A stretch of DNA of 20,572 bases from CAZPXF01 sp964590945 (GCA_964590945.1 CAZPXF010000036.1:1-20572); one strand, 5' to 3'. Numbered from the stretch's first letter, positions 1-7,488 are shown. Numbers and translations are program-made. Notes: a model not told the origin generated them from the sequence alone.

Positions 1-14
1 AGGAGGATACAGAC

Positions 15-656
15 ATGACAGAAATGGAGAAAAAGAGAAATCGCCTTTTGGCGCCGACAATGATCAGCGCTCTGAAGACGCGCAACATGGAAGGCTTCTT
101 TGCAGAGACAAAGGAAGAAGCGAAGGAGCTGGCGCTGTCACTGATTCCGGAGGGAAGCAGCGTAGGCTGGGGCGGAGCCTGGAGCGCAAAGGAGATCGGC
201 TTGCTTGACGCGCTGCGCGAAGGGAATTATGAGACGCTTGACCGTGATAAGGAGACAACCCCGGAGGGGAAAAATCAGATCGTGCATGAGATCCTGCATT
301 CCTGCGACTATTTTATTTCCGGGACAAACGCGATCAGCGAGGATGGGGTTCTCGTCAACATCGATGGAAATGCAAACCGTGTTGCGGCGCTTTGCTGCGG
401 GCCGGATCATGTGATTTTCATTGTAGGGATGAATAAGGTCGTAAAAACAGAAGCGGACGCTTATGCGCGCGCGAAGAATATTGCGGCGCCGATCAATGCG
501 CAGCGCTTTGGCCTCGACACCCCATGTGCGAAGCTTGGCAAATGTATGAACTGCCTGCATGAACAGTGCATCTGCTGTCAGATCCTGATGACGAGATACA
601 GCAAGCTTCCGGAAAGATACAAGGTGATTCTTGTGAACGAAAACCTTGGATTTTAG
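15..656 (+). CDS. LUD-domain (LutC/DUF162-like) protein, stand-alone
   Basis: This 213-residue protein belongs to the LUD family, which includes the LutB/LutC lactate-utilisation proteins. The glycine-rich stretch GWGGAWSAKE (about residues 51-60), the ISGTNAISEDG segment (101-111) and the NIDGNANR segment (115-122) are typical of the family. A cysteine cluster follows near the C-terminus (C171, C177, C180, C185, C187, C188), which could bind metal or an iron-sulfur cluster; that is inference. The ATG at 15 is preceded by AGGAGG at positions 1-6; an in-frame ATG at 24 is less well spaced. No lutA or lutB neighbour is visible, so a role in lactate oxidation cannot be claimed. The gene is followed by a hairpin and a terminator, so it ends its transcription unit. 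Family assignment is firm; function is open. Confidence 0.85.
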   Translation: MTEMEKKRNRLLAPTMISALKTRNMEGFFAETKEEAKELALSLIPEGSSVGWGGAWSAKEIGLLDALREGNYETLDRDKETTPEGKNQIVHEILHSCDYFISGTNAISEDGVLVNIDGNANRVAALCCGPDHVIFIVGMNKVVKTEADAYARAKNIAAPINAQRFGLDTPCAKLGKCMNCLHEQCICCQILMTRYSKLPERYKVILVNENLGF

Positions 657-746
657 ATATCCGGGTGAACAGCCGGATATTCATTACATATGTACGGCGA
701 TATTAGACCGGTTCTGGATCAGACCTGATTTCCAGAGCCGGTTTTT
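657..746 (+). terminator. Hairpin plus intrinsic terminator after the LUD gene
   Basis: An 8-bp perfect inverted repeat (ATATCCGG at 657-664, CCGGATAT at 673-680) starts directly after the stop codon. A second, stronger hairpin has arms CCGGTTCTGGA (708-718) and TCCAGAGCCGG (731-741), with one G-T pair, and is followed by TTTTT at 742-746. The second hairpin is a good rho-independent terminator. The first lacks a T-run and may be an mRNA 3' stabiliser. Confidence 0.8.
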
Positions 747-820
747 CGTTGCCAGGTATTCTCACAAAATAATATCCGCAGCATATAGTAAAGCATAATC
801 ACATTTTCAAGGAGTGGCCC

Positions 821-1195
821 ATGGAATTTCGCCTTCCATATTATATGAGTTATCCATTACCGCTTGAATATGACGATACACGGATGGAGCTGCGCGACAT
901 CGAATATATGAAGAGTTTGTACCCGCAGAAAGCGCGTGAATTGCTTCCTTATATAGAAGAGGAATGTGACCGGATGGAGTACGCAGGAAGCATGGTATAT
1001 GATGAATATCCGGATAAACTTCTGCTTCACCTTTTGTGCCGCCGCGTCTATGACAAGGTGATCCGCGATCAGCACATGGAAAAGGAGGAAGAGATAAATA
1101 AAGATGCGCTCTATGACCTTTTGCAGGTTATGATGTATCAGGAACTGCTGAAAAGGAGACGCGACTACAGGAAAACACGCAGCAAATTTTATTAA
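821..1195 (+). CDS. Conserved hypothetical protein, 124 residues, function unknown
   Basis: The reading frame starts at an ATG 6 bases after AAGGAG (809-814), so translation is well supported. The protein is highly charged and rich in tyrosine, methionine and arginine. It begins with a proline/tyrosine-rich segment (LPYYMSYPLPLEYDD, residues 5-19), continues with acidic amphipathic stretches (PYIEEECDRMEY) and a DEYPDKLLLHLLCRR segment, and ends with a very basic tail (KRRRDYRKTRSKFY). There is no signal peptide, membrane segment or recognisable catalytic motif. It resembles small conserved proteins I associate with Lachnospiraceae genomes, but I cannot name a domain. It lies alone between a terminator upstream and a separate promoter downstream, so the context gives no functional clue. 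Confidence 0.75.
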   Translation: MEFRLPYYMSYPLPLEYDDTRMELRDIEYMKSLYPQKARELLPYIEEECDRMEYAGSMVYDEYPDKLLLHLLCRRVYDKVIRDQHMEKEEEINKDALYDLLQVMMYQELLKRRRDYRKTRSKFY

Positions 1196-1232
1196 GTTTT
1201 TATTATTTAAGATTTTCTTAAGAACCTGCGCG

Positions 1233-1261
1233 TGGACGATATAGTGAAAATGTGTTAGAAT
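1233..1261 (+). promoter_or_regulatory. Candidate sigma-A promoter for the shikimate-kinase-like gene
   Basis: TGGACG (1233-1238), a 17-base spacer and TAGAAT (1256-1261) fit a vegetative promoter with 4/6 and 5/6 matches. It lies 31 bases before the ATG at 1293. The preceding stretch 1196-1222 is AT-rich with only weak TTAAG/CTTAA symmetry, so I do not call a terminator there. Confidence 0.5.
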
Positions 1262-1292
1262 GATAACATCTGAGTGCATGAGGTGAAAACGG

Positions 1293-1805
1293 ATGAACAA
1301 TGTGATTCTGATAGGAATGCCATCAGCCGGTAAGAGCACGGTAGGCGTTTTGATTGCCAAAAAGATGGGATACGATTTTATTGACACGGATTTGCTGATT
1401 CAGAGAAAGGAAGGGAAATTACTCCGGGAACTGATCGAGGAGCATGGGCCGGAGGGTTTTCTTGAGATTGAGAACCGGGTAAATCGCGATCTTGCTGCAG
1501 ATCAGGCAGTGATCGCTCCGGGCGGCAGCGTGATCTATTGCGAGGAAGCAATGCAGCATTTTAAAGAGATTGGAACGATCGTATATTTGAAAGCATCCTA
1601 TCAGAGCATCAAAAACCGGATTGGCAATCCAAAGCGCCGGGGAGTTGTCCTTTCCGAAGGACAGACGCTGCGCGATCTGTATGATGAACGTACGGTATTT
1701 TTTGAAAAGTATGCAGATATCACGATTGATGAAGGCGACTTATCTCTTGAAGATACCATATCTAAGGTTTTACACGATCTTCCGTGTGATACAGACGGGA
1801 ATTGA
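1293..1805 (+). CDS. Shikimate-kinase-like P-loop kinase
   Basis: This 170-residue protein has the fold signature and length of shikimate kinase (AroK), which phosphorylates shikimate with ATP on the route to chorismate. The Walker A loop is GMPSAGKST (residues 8-16), followed by the FIDTD metal/substrate motif (D31, D33). LID arginines are at R115/R116, and an arginine in DERTVFF (R133) matches the substrate-binding R136 of the M. tuberculosis enzyme. However, the usual FR-x-x-E arginine (R58 there) is replaced by leucine (L57 in FLEIE), and the GGG substrate loop reads GGS (77-79). The start ATG follows GAGGTG (1280-1285) with 7 bases between. No other aro genes are nearby; the next gene is murA, an enzyme of the EPSP-synthase fold. 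Family is sure; shikimate as the substrate is only moderately likely. Confidence 0.8.
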   Translation: MNNVILIGMPSAGKSTVGVLIAKKMGYDFIDTDLLIQRKEGKLLRELIEEHGPEGFLEIENRVNRDLAADQAVIAPGGSVIYCEEAMQHFKEIGTIVYLKASYQSIKNRIGNPKRRGVVLSEGQTLRDLYDERTVFFEKYADITIDEGDLSLEDTISKVLHDLPCDTDGN

Positions 1806-1822
1806 TTGAATGAAAAAAAGAA

Positions 1823-1851
1823 TTGTCTTATTGAGATAATTATGCTATACT
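1823..1851 (+). promoter_or_regulatory. Promoter for murA (extended -10)
   Basis: TTGTCT (1823-1828), a 17-base spacer and TATACT (1846-1851) with an upstream TG (1843-1844) form a good extended -10 sigma-A promoter. It begins 18 bases after the previous stop codon and gives murA a leader of about 90 bases. Confidence 0.7.
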
Positions 1852-1950
1852 GATATGCGCTAATGCTGAAAACAGTATTTTTATGAATGATTTTTCGATT
1901 TGGTGAAATGATAGATGATGAAGTTAGATATTAGTTAATTGAGGTGTATT

Positions 1951-3243
1951 ATGGAGCAATACATTATGAAGGGTGGCATACCGCTTGTTGGGGAAGTTGA
2001 GATTGGCGGCGCTAAGAATGCGGCGCTGGCAATTCTTGCAGCGGCTACGATGTCTGATGAGACAGTATTGATTGATAATCTGCCCGATGTATGTGATATC
2101 AACGTTATGCTTGATGCAATAAAAGATATCGGGGCGTATGTTGAACGTGTAGACAGACATACGGTGAAGATTAATGGCTCTATGATCTTCAGCAGAGATG
2201 TTGAATATGAATATATCAAAAGGATTCGTGCTTCCTATTATTTGCTCGGGGCATTGCTTGGTAAATATAAAAGCGCTTCCGTAGCGCTTCCGGGCGGATG
2301 CAATATTGGAAGCAGACCGATCGACCAGCACATCAAGGGATTTGAGGCCATGGGAGCGGAGGTTGACGTACAGTTTGGCAAGATCAGCGCGGAGGCGAAG
2401 CATCTGCGGGCGGCGCATATTTATTTCGATATGGTCAGTGTAGGCGCTACGATCAATGTTATGATGGCGGCTTCGATGGCGGAAGGACGTACGATCCTTG
2501 AGAATGCGGCCAAGGAACCGCATGTTGTAGATGTGGCCAATTTCCTGAACAGCATGGGCGCCGATATCCGGGGCGCCGGAACAGATGTCATTAAGATCCG
2601 CGGCGTAAGCCGGTTTCACGGCTCTGAATATTCCATTATTCCGGATCAGATCGAAGCCGGAACATATATGTATGCTGCGGCGGCAACGCGCGGCGATGTT
2701 ACGGTAAAGAACGTGATTCCGAAGCATCTGGAGGCGACAACGGCGAAGCTTGTCGATATCGGATGCGAGGTTTATGAGATGGATGACAGTGTCCGGGTCA
2801 TTGCATCCGGGAATCTGAGGCATACGCAGGTGAAGACGCTCCCTTATCCGGGTTTCCCGACAGATATGCAGCCTCAGATGGGCGTTGTCCTTGGCCTTTC
2901 ACAGGGGACAAGCGTGATCACGGAAAGTATTTTCGAGAATCGCTTTAAATATCTGGGCGAGCTTGCACGTATGGGGGCAAATGTCAGGATTGAAGGACAG
3001 ACAGCGATCATTACAGGAGTTAAGCGGTACACCGGCGCGCGTATCAACGCCCTGGACCTGAGAGCCGGAGCAGCGCTTGTCATCGCGGGTCTTGCAGCGG
3101 AAGGCATCACGGTTGTGGATGATATCTTCTACATTCAGAGAGGATATGAAGATTTTTCAAAGAAGCTTCAGAGTCTCGGCGCGAAGCTTGAAAAAGTTTC
3201 CAGTGAAAGAGAGATTCAGAAGTTTACATTTAAGGTAAGCTAG
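1951..3243 (+). CDS. murA: UDP-N-acetylglucosamine 1-carboxyvinyltransferase (MurA)
   Basis: MurA transfers enolpyruvate from PEP to UDP-GlcNAc, the first committed step of cytoplasmic peptidoglycan precursor synthesis. The 430-residue product shows the N-terminal GGAKNAALA motif with the catalytic lysine and asparagine, the active-site loop PGGCNIGSRPID with the PEP-binding cysteine C117 (the residue attacked by fosfomycin), the YPGFPTDMQPQ motif with the catalytic aspartate, and the C-terminal DLRAGAALVIAGLAA segment. I chose the ATG at 1951, preceded by GAGGTG (1941-1946); an in-frame TTG at 1939 sits in the Shine-Dalgarno region and is unlikely. The gene has its own promoter at 1823-1851, and the 3' end carries the promoter of the metK leader. 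Because cysteine is present, the enzyme is predicted to be fosfomycin sensitive. Confidence 0.96.
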   Translation: MEQYIMKGGIPLVGEVEIGGAKNAALAILAAATMSDETVLIDNLPDVCDINVMLDAIKDIGAYVERVDRHTVKINGSMIFSRDVEYEYIKRIRASYYLLGALLGKYKSASVALPGGCNIGSRPIDQHIKGFEAMGAEVDVQFGKISAEAKHLRAAHIYFDMVSVGATINVMMAASMAEGRTILENAAKEPHVVDVANFLNSMGADIRGAGTDVIKIRGVSRFHGSEYSIIPDQIEAGTYMYAAAATRGDVTVKNVIPKHLEATTAKLVDIGCEVYEMDDSVRVIASGNLRHTQVKTLPYPGFPTDMQPQMGVVLGLSQGTSVITESIFENRFKYLGELARMGANVRIEGQTAIITGVKRYTGARINALDLRAGAALVIAGLAAEGITVVDDIFYIQRGYEDFSKKLQSLGAKLEKVSSEREIQKFTFKVS

Positions 3244-3251
3244 TATATAAT
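3223..3251 (+). promoter_or_regulatory. Promoter of the metK leader, overlapping the murA 3' end
   Basis: TTTACA (3223-3228), a 17-base spacer and a perfect TATAAT (3246-3251) form a strong sigma-A-type promoter. The -35 box is inside the last codons of murA. Transcription would start near 3258, about 15 bases before the riboswitch, so metK can be transcribed independently of murA. A second TATAAT at 3255-3260 has no matching -35 box. Confidence 0.75.
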
Positions 3252-3271
3252 GCATATAATGAAATATGGTT

Positions 3272-3378
3272 CTCTTATTCAGAGTGGTGGAGATACAAAG
3301 GATCTGTGAAGCCACGGCAACCCCTGCCGGATAGCGGAGGAAGGTGCTAACCTGAGCGAGTTTCTCGAACAATAAGCG
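3272..3378 (+). promoter_or_regulatory. SAM-I riboswitch (S-box leader) of metK
   Basis: The region carries the conserved S-box core in order: CTTATTCAGAGTGGTGGAG from 3274, TGAAGCCACGGCAACC at about 3307-3322, and AGGTGCTAA at about 3342-3350. The closing P1 helix is a perfect 6-bp pairing of CTTATT (3274-3279) with AATAAG (3371-3376). SAM-I aptamers bind S-adenosylmethionine and in Bacillota usually cause premature termination. A terminator follows at 3407-3435, and the controlled gene makes SAM, so this is a feedback switch. Alternative pairings are seen: AACAAT (3368-3373) with ATTGTT (3391-3396), and GTTCTCTT (3269-3276) with the terminator arm AAGGGAAC (3407-3414). Confidence 0.93.
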
Positions 3379-3406
3379 GAATTTATTCACATTGTTTAAG
3401 GATAGG

Positions 3407-3435
3407 AAGGGAACTGGTGTATCGGTTCCCTTTTT
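3407..3435 (+). terminator. Riboswitch-controlled intrinsic terminator before metK
   Basis: The arms AAGGGAAC (3407-3414) and GTTCCCTT (3425-3432) pair perfectly around a loop of 10 bases and run into TTTTT (3431-3435). The position between the SAM-I aptamer and the metK start makes it the expression platform: SAM binding should favour this hairpin and reduce metK transcription. Confidence 0.88.
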
Positions 3436-3493
3436 CGATGCATTTATTCAAGGGATCATAGATCATAAAAAATAAAAAGAAAGGACAGAGAAA

Positions 3494-4684
3494 ATGGAAA
3501 AATTATTATTTACTTCAGAGTCAGTAACAGAAGGTCATCCGGATAAAATGTGCGACCAGATTTCAGATGCTATCCTGGATGCGCTGCTTGAGCAGGATCC
3601 GATGAGCCGCGTGGCGTGCGAGACATGCACAACGACCGGCATGGTCATGGTTATGGGTGAAATTACAACAAATGCGTATGTCGATATTCAGAAAATAGTG
3701 CGTGAAACAGTTGATGAGATTGGATATGATCGTGCCAAATATGGTTTTGATGCGCATACGTGCGGCGTCATCACTGCGATCGATGAGCAGTCTCCCGATA
3801 TTGCTATGGGCGTGGACAAGGCTCTTGAGGCGAGGGAAAATAAAATGTCCGAGGAGGAGATCGATGCGATCGGCGCCGGGGATCAGGGAATGATGTTCGG
3901 TTATGCAAGCAACGAGACTGCGGAATATATGCCGTATCCGATCTCTCTTGCGCATAAGCTTTCCAGAAGACTGGCGGAAGTGAGAAAGAACGGGACGCTT
4001 GATTATTTGCGGCCGGATGGAAAGACTCAGGTTACCGTTGAGTATGACGAGGCCGGTCATCCAATCCGCCTGGATACCGTAGTTCTTTCCACACAGCATG
4101 ATGATAAGGTGACGCAGGAGCAGATACATGAAGATGTTAAGAAATATATCTTCGATGAGATTCTTCCGGCAGATATGGTGGATGAGAATACCAGGTTTTT
4201 TATCAATCCGACCGGACGTTTCGTGATCGGCGGGCCTCACGGCGACAGCGGTCTCACCGGACGTAAGATCATCGTAGATACATACGGCGGAATGGCGCGT
4301 CACGGCGGCGGGGCATTTTCCGGTAAAGATTGCACGAAGGTCGACCGCTCAGCGGCTTATGCGGCGCGCTATGTTGCAAAGAATATCGTTGCGGCAGGCT
4401 ATGCTGACAAGTGTGAGATCCAGCTTTCCTATGCGATCGGCGTTGCATACCCGACGTCTGTCATGGTAGATACATTTGGCACAGGAAAGGTTTCCAACGA
4501 AGCGCTTGTGGAGATGATCCGTAAGATCTTTGATCTGCGCCCGGCAGGAATCATCCGTATGCTGGATCTTCGCAGACCGATTTACAGGCAGACAGCCGCA
4601 TACGGGCACTTTGGACGTACGGATATTGATCTTCCCTGGGAGAAGCTGGATAAAGTGGATGAGATCAGGGCGTATCTCGGATAA
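3494..4684 (+). CDS. metK: S-adenosylmethionine synthetase (MetK)
   Basis: MetK makes S-adenosylmethionine from methionine and ATP in the cytoplasm, supplying the cell's methyl donor. The 396-residue length is normal for the family. Signature motifs are ESVTEGHPDK near the N-terminus (GHPDK at residues 14-18), the GAGDQGMMFGYA motif (127-138) and the GGGAFSGKD phosphate-binding loop (about 271-279, K278). The ATG at 3494 follows AAAGGA with 8 bases between. The gene is alone behind a SAM-I riboswitch and terminator, so its product represses its own mRNA. There is no clear terminator after it; the downstream gap to the histidine kinase holds an extended -10 element, so some read-through into the two-component genes is possible. 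Confidence 0.97.
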   Translation: MEKLLFTSESVTEGHPDKMCDQISDAILDALLEQDPMSRVACETCTTTGMVMVMGEITTNAYVDIQKIVRETVDEIGYDRAKYGFDAHTCGVITAIDEQSPDIAMGVDKALEARENKMSEEEIDAIGAGDQGMMFGYASNETAEYMPYPISLAHKLSRRLAEVRKNGTLDYLRPDGKTQVTVEYDEAGHPIRLDTVVLSTQHDDKVTQEQIHEDVKKYIFDEILPADMVDENTRFFINPTGRFVIGGPHGDSGLTGRKIIVDTYGGMARHGGGAFSGKDCTKVDRSAAYAARYVAKNIVAAGYADKCEIQLSYAIGVAYPTSVMVDTFGTGKVSNEALVEMIRKIFDLRPAGIIRMLDLRRPIYRQTAAYGHFGRTDIDLPWEKLDKVDEIRAYLG

Positions 4685-4750
4685 GCCTGGAGATTTATAA
4701 AAAATTTATAATTGTTTTAGAAGCGATTTGGTGCAGAGAAATATCGCACA

Positions 4751-4759
4751 TGATATAAT
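4751..4759 (+). promoter_or_regulatory. Candidate extended -10 promoter for the first two-component operon
   Basis: TG-A-TATAAT (4751-4759) is a complete extended -10 element, 55 bases before the kinase start at 4814. No good -35 lies 16-18 bases upstream; the nearest candidate TTGGTG (4728-4733) is 20 bases away. The -10 match is direct; activity is inferred. Confidence 0.5.
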
Positions 4760-4813
4760 TCAACTATGTATGATCTATAAGCCGGAGGGTTTATGGAATA
4801 GGAGGAGAGATCC

Positions 4814-6307
4814 TTGAAGTTAAAGACAAGGCTGATTATATCCTTTGTGACGATGGTGACTCTGCCCATTTTGCTTATAGGCGTTGCCGTGTGGGGCATC
4901 GGAAATGTCCAGATGAAAGCATTTAAGGCAGATTACGGCGTGGATTCCTCAATTGATAAAATGTTTTTTAATTCGGTGCAGTTGATGAACAATCTCACGA
5001 AAGAAGCATATCAGGAATTGAAAGATACCGTTCGTGAGAATATCGGATATATGGACGATCTTAATTATCTGAATGATCTGAACCAGAAGTACGAGGACTG
5101 TTATTCGTACCTCATTGTGAGGAAGGACGACCGGATCATTTACATTGGCGAGGACGAGGATGCCAGCAAGGTGACGGAGAAGCTCCCGGCTCCGGGGGAC
5201 TTTGAAGGTTCATCGGATAATAGTATTTATTTAGGCGGCGATGTGCAGGTTCTGGTGAAGCAGGTTGATTTTCAGTATAGTGACGGGACGAAAGGCAGCG
5301 TATTCCTCGTGACAGATGTCGGAACCGGGCTCCCGCAGATGCGGGATTTTTTCCGGGATATTATTATTGCGATCGTAATGATCATTATACTGACGGCCGC
5401 GATCATGGTAGTATGGATCTATCGCGGTATCAGCGTTCCGCTCCGGAAAATGCAGATGGCCACGGCTGCGATCCGGGAGGGCAATCTGGACTATGAGCTT
5501 GTGCCGGAGGCGGACGACGAGTTCGGGCAGCTCTATCAGGATTTTGAGGAGATGCGTAAGCGTCTTAAAATAACAGCGGAGGAAAAGGTCAGCGTCGATA
5601 CAGGGAACAAAGAGCTTATAAGCAATATTTCCCACGACCTGAAGACCCCGCTTACGACGATCAAAGGATACGTGGAAGGCATCATGGACGGAGTTGCAGA
5701 TACGCCGGAAAAGATGGACCGGTATATCCGGACGATTTATAATAAGACGAATGAGATGACGACGCTGATCAATGAATTGACATTTTATTCTAAGATCGAT
5801 ACAAATCACATTCCATATAACTTTAATACGATACCTGTCAGCGCGTATTTTGAGGACTGCGCGGAGGAACTGTCCATCGACCTGGAAGAGAAGGGCATAC
5901 GTTTCGTCTATGCAAATTATGTGGAAGAGGGCGTGAAGATCATTGCGGATTCCGAGCAGCTGCGGCGAGTGATCAATAATATCATAGGGAACGCCGTGAA
6001 ATATATGAACCGGCCGGACGGGCGGATTTCTCTGCGCGTCAGGGATGTGGGCGATTTTGTCCAGGTTGAAATTGAAGACAACGGGCCGGGAATCGCCGCG
6101 CGGGATCTGCCGTATATATTCGAGCGGTTTTACAGGGCGGATGCTTCCAGAAATTCTTCTAAGGGCGGAAGCGGTATCGGATTATCGATCGTGAAGAAGA
6201 TCATGGAGGATCATGGCGGAAAGATCTGGGCGAACAGCCGTGAGGGAACCGGGACGGTCATGTATTTTGTAATACGTAAATATCAGGAGGTGCCAGTGAA
6301 TGGATAA
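4814..6307 (+). CDS. Membrane sensor histidine kinase (HAMP-HisKA-HATPase)
   Basis: This 497-residue protein is a transmembrane sensor kinase that should autophosphorylate and pass phosphate to the regulator encoded next. It has a first membrane helix at about residues 7-29, an extracytoplasmic domain of about 150 residues, a second helix at about 183-205 and a HAMP linker (about 206-260). The HisKA box is SHDLKTPL with the phospho-acceptor H274. The ATPase domain has the N box (INNIIGNAVKYM), the G1 box (EDNGPGIA), the F box (FERFYRAD) and the G2 box (GSGIGLSIV). The start is a TTG at 4814, chosen because GGAGGAGAG (4801-4809) lies just upstream and the frame then begins with a normal basic N-terminus. 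The 3' end overlaps the next gene by 8 bases, which implies translational coupling. The sensed signal is not predictable from the sequence. Confidence 0.93.
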   Translation: MKLKTRLIISFVTMVTLPILLIGVAVWGIGNVQMKAFKADYGVDSSIDKMFFNSVQLMNNLTKEAYQELKDTVRENIGYMDDLNYLNDLNQKYEDCYSYLIVRKDDRIIYIGEDEDASKVTEKLPAPGDFEGSSDNSIYLGGDVQVLVKQVDFQYSDGTKGSVFLVTDVGTGLPQMRDFFRDIIIAIVMIIILTAAIMVVWIYRGISVPLRKMQMATAAIREGNLDYELVPEADDEFGQLYQDFEEMRKRLKITAEEKVSVDTGNKELISNISHDLKTPLTTIKGYVEGIMDGVADTPEKMDRYIRTIYNKTNEMTTLINELTFYSKIDTNHIPYNFNTIPVSAYFEDCAEELSIDLEEKGIRFVYANYVEEGVKIIADSEQLRRVINNIIGNAVKYMNRPDGRISLRVRDVGDFVQVEIEDNGPGIAARDLPYIFERFYRADASRNSSKGGSGIGLSIVKKIMEDHGGKIWANSREGTGTVMYFVIRKYQEVPVNG

Positions 6308-6989
6308 AATATTGATCATTGAAGATGAAGAAGCGATTGCGGAGCTTGAAAAAGATTATCTGGAGCTCAGCGGATTTGCCGTGGAGGTTGAGACGGACGG
6401 GATTTCCGGATTGAACCGCTCGATGCGGGAGGAATTCAATCTGATCATACTGGATCTGATGCTTCCGGGAATCGATGGATTTGAGATATGCAGAAAGATC
6501 CGTGAAGACAAAAATACACCGATCATTATGGTCTCTGCCAAAAAGGACGACATCGATAAGATCCGGGGACTTGGACTTGGCGCCGATGATTATATGACAA
6601 AACCGTTCAGCCCGAGCGAGCTTGTGGCGCGTGTGAAAGCACATCTTGCAAGGTATGAGCGTCTGATCGGAAGCACGGTTCAGAAGAATGAGGTTCTGGA
6701 GATCCGGGGACTCAGGATCGACCGTACAGCGAGAAGAGTCTGGATCAATGATGAAGAGAAAACATTTACGACAAAAGAATTTGACCTCCTGACGTTTCTC
6801 GCCAGCAATCCAAACCATGTATTTACGAAGGATGAATTGTTTCAGCAGGTCTGGAATCTGGAATCGATCGGAGATATCGCGACGGTAACGGTCCACATTA
6901 AAAAGATCCGCGAGAAGATCGAGTATGATACTTCCAATCCGCAGTATATCGAGACGATCTGGGGAGTTGGATACCGCTTTAAGGTTTAA
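6300..6989 (+). CDS. OmpR-family response regulator, partner of the preceding kinase
   Basis: This 229-residue protein has an N-terminal receiver domain (about 1-118) with the acidic pocket at IIEDEE, the phospho-acceptor D52 in LDLMLP and the conserved lysine in the MTKPFSP motif. A C-terminal winged-helix DNA-binding domain (about 130-229) ends with the typical ETIWGVGYRFKV. It would bind promoters as a phosphorylated dimer. AGGAGG (6285-6290) sits inside the end of the kinase gene, 9 bases before the ATG at 6300. The target genes are unknown. Transcription ends at the hairpin at 7013-7047. Confidence 0.94.
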   Translation: MDKILIIEDEEAIAELEKDYLELSGFAVEVETDGISGLNRSMREEFNLIILDLMLPGIDGFEICRKIREDKNTPIIMVSAKKDDIDKIRGLGLGADDYMTKPFSPSELVARVKAHLARYERLIGSTVQKNEVLEIRGLRIDRTARRVWINDEEKTFTTKEFDLLTFLASNPNHVFTKDELFQQVWNLESIGDIATVTVHIKKIREKIEYDTSNPQYIETIWGVGYRFKV

Positions 6990-7012
6990 ATGTTACAAAG
7001 CAAAACGAAAAG

Positions 7013-7047
7013 GATCCCCTGGAAGATGACATGTCTTTCAGGGGATC
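7013..7047. terminator. Strong bidirectional terminator between convergent genes
   Basis: A 14-bp stem (7013-7026 with 7034-7047, one G-T pair) closes a 7-base loop. On the - strand it is followed by CTTTTCGTTTTG, a usable T-rich tail for the CBS gene. On the + strand the tail is GTATTCTTTATG, weaker but still T-rich, for the response regulator gene. The position between two converging genes fits a shared terminator. Confidence 0.85.
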
Positions 7048-7071
7048 GTATTCTTTATGCTTTCAAAATGA

Positions 7072-7488
7072 TTACGATTGTCCATTATCCGGATTGCAGA
7101 AATATTTGATGATATCCTTTCTGGTAATGATCCCGACGAACAGGTCGCGGTCGTCAACCACCGGTACAAAGTTCTGCGAAACCGCTCTTGAGAGCAGCTC
7201 ATCCATTGGAGCGTTGATCCTTACGGCCGGATAGGGTCTTCGGACGCGCCTTAAAATCTCGCTGATGTATTTGTCCTCCTGACTTCTCGGAGAGTAGGAA
7301 TTTTCATCCAGAACATACCAGAGAAAATCCCCTTCACTGATCGTCCCCACATATTCGCCGTCTTTGTCAAGAACCGGGATAGCGGCATAGCCATGAGCGC
7401 GCATTTTGGCCAGTCCCTGGCGGACGGTATGGTCGTTATAAAGATAAGCGACCTCGTTTTTGGGGGTCAGTAAAAAAGCAATATTCAT
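7072..7488 (-). CDS. Two-CBS-domain protein, CbpB/DarB-like
   Basis: The 138-residue protein consists of a tandem pair of CBS domains (about residues 1-65 and 75-132) and nothing else. CBS pairs bind adenosyl ligands such as AMP, ATP or c-di-AMP and regulate partner proteins. The pattern YAAIPVLDKDGEYVGTIS in the first domain and FVPVVDDRDLFVGIITRKD in the second resembles, as I remember it, B. subtilis DarB (YkuL), a c-di-AMP receptor that binds the (p)ppGpp synthetase Rel and pyruvate carboxylase. Ligand and partner here are inference. The start has AAAGGA 9 bases upstream. It is a single-gene unit between a promoter at 7553-7581 and the shared terminator. Confidence 0.85.
   Translation of the reverse strand: MNIAFLLTPKNEVAYLYNDHTVRQGLAKMRAHGYAAIPVLDKDGEYVGTISEGDFLWYVLDENSYSPRSQEDKYISEILRRVRRPYPAVRINAPMDELLSRAVSQNFVPVVDDRDLFVGIITRKDIIKYFCNPDNGQS

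Noticed and set aside
1939..1950. Upstream TTG start for murA
   Set aside because: This TTG overlaps the GAGGTG Shine-Dalgarno sequence of the ATG at 1951, and MurA proteins start at the MEQYIM-like position.
1924..2823. Long reading frame on the - strand, 299 codons
   Set aside because: It lies antisense to murA, which has full family motifs; the antisense product has no recognisable domain and is rich in Arg/His/Ile as expected from a shadow frame.
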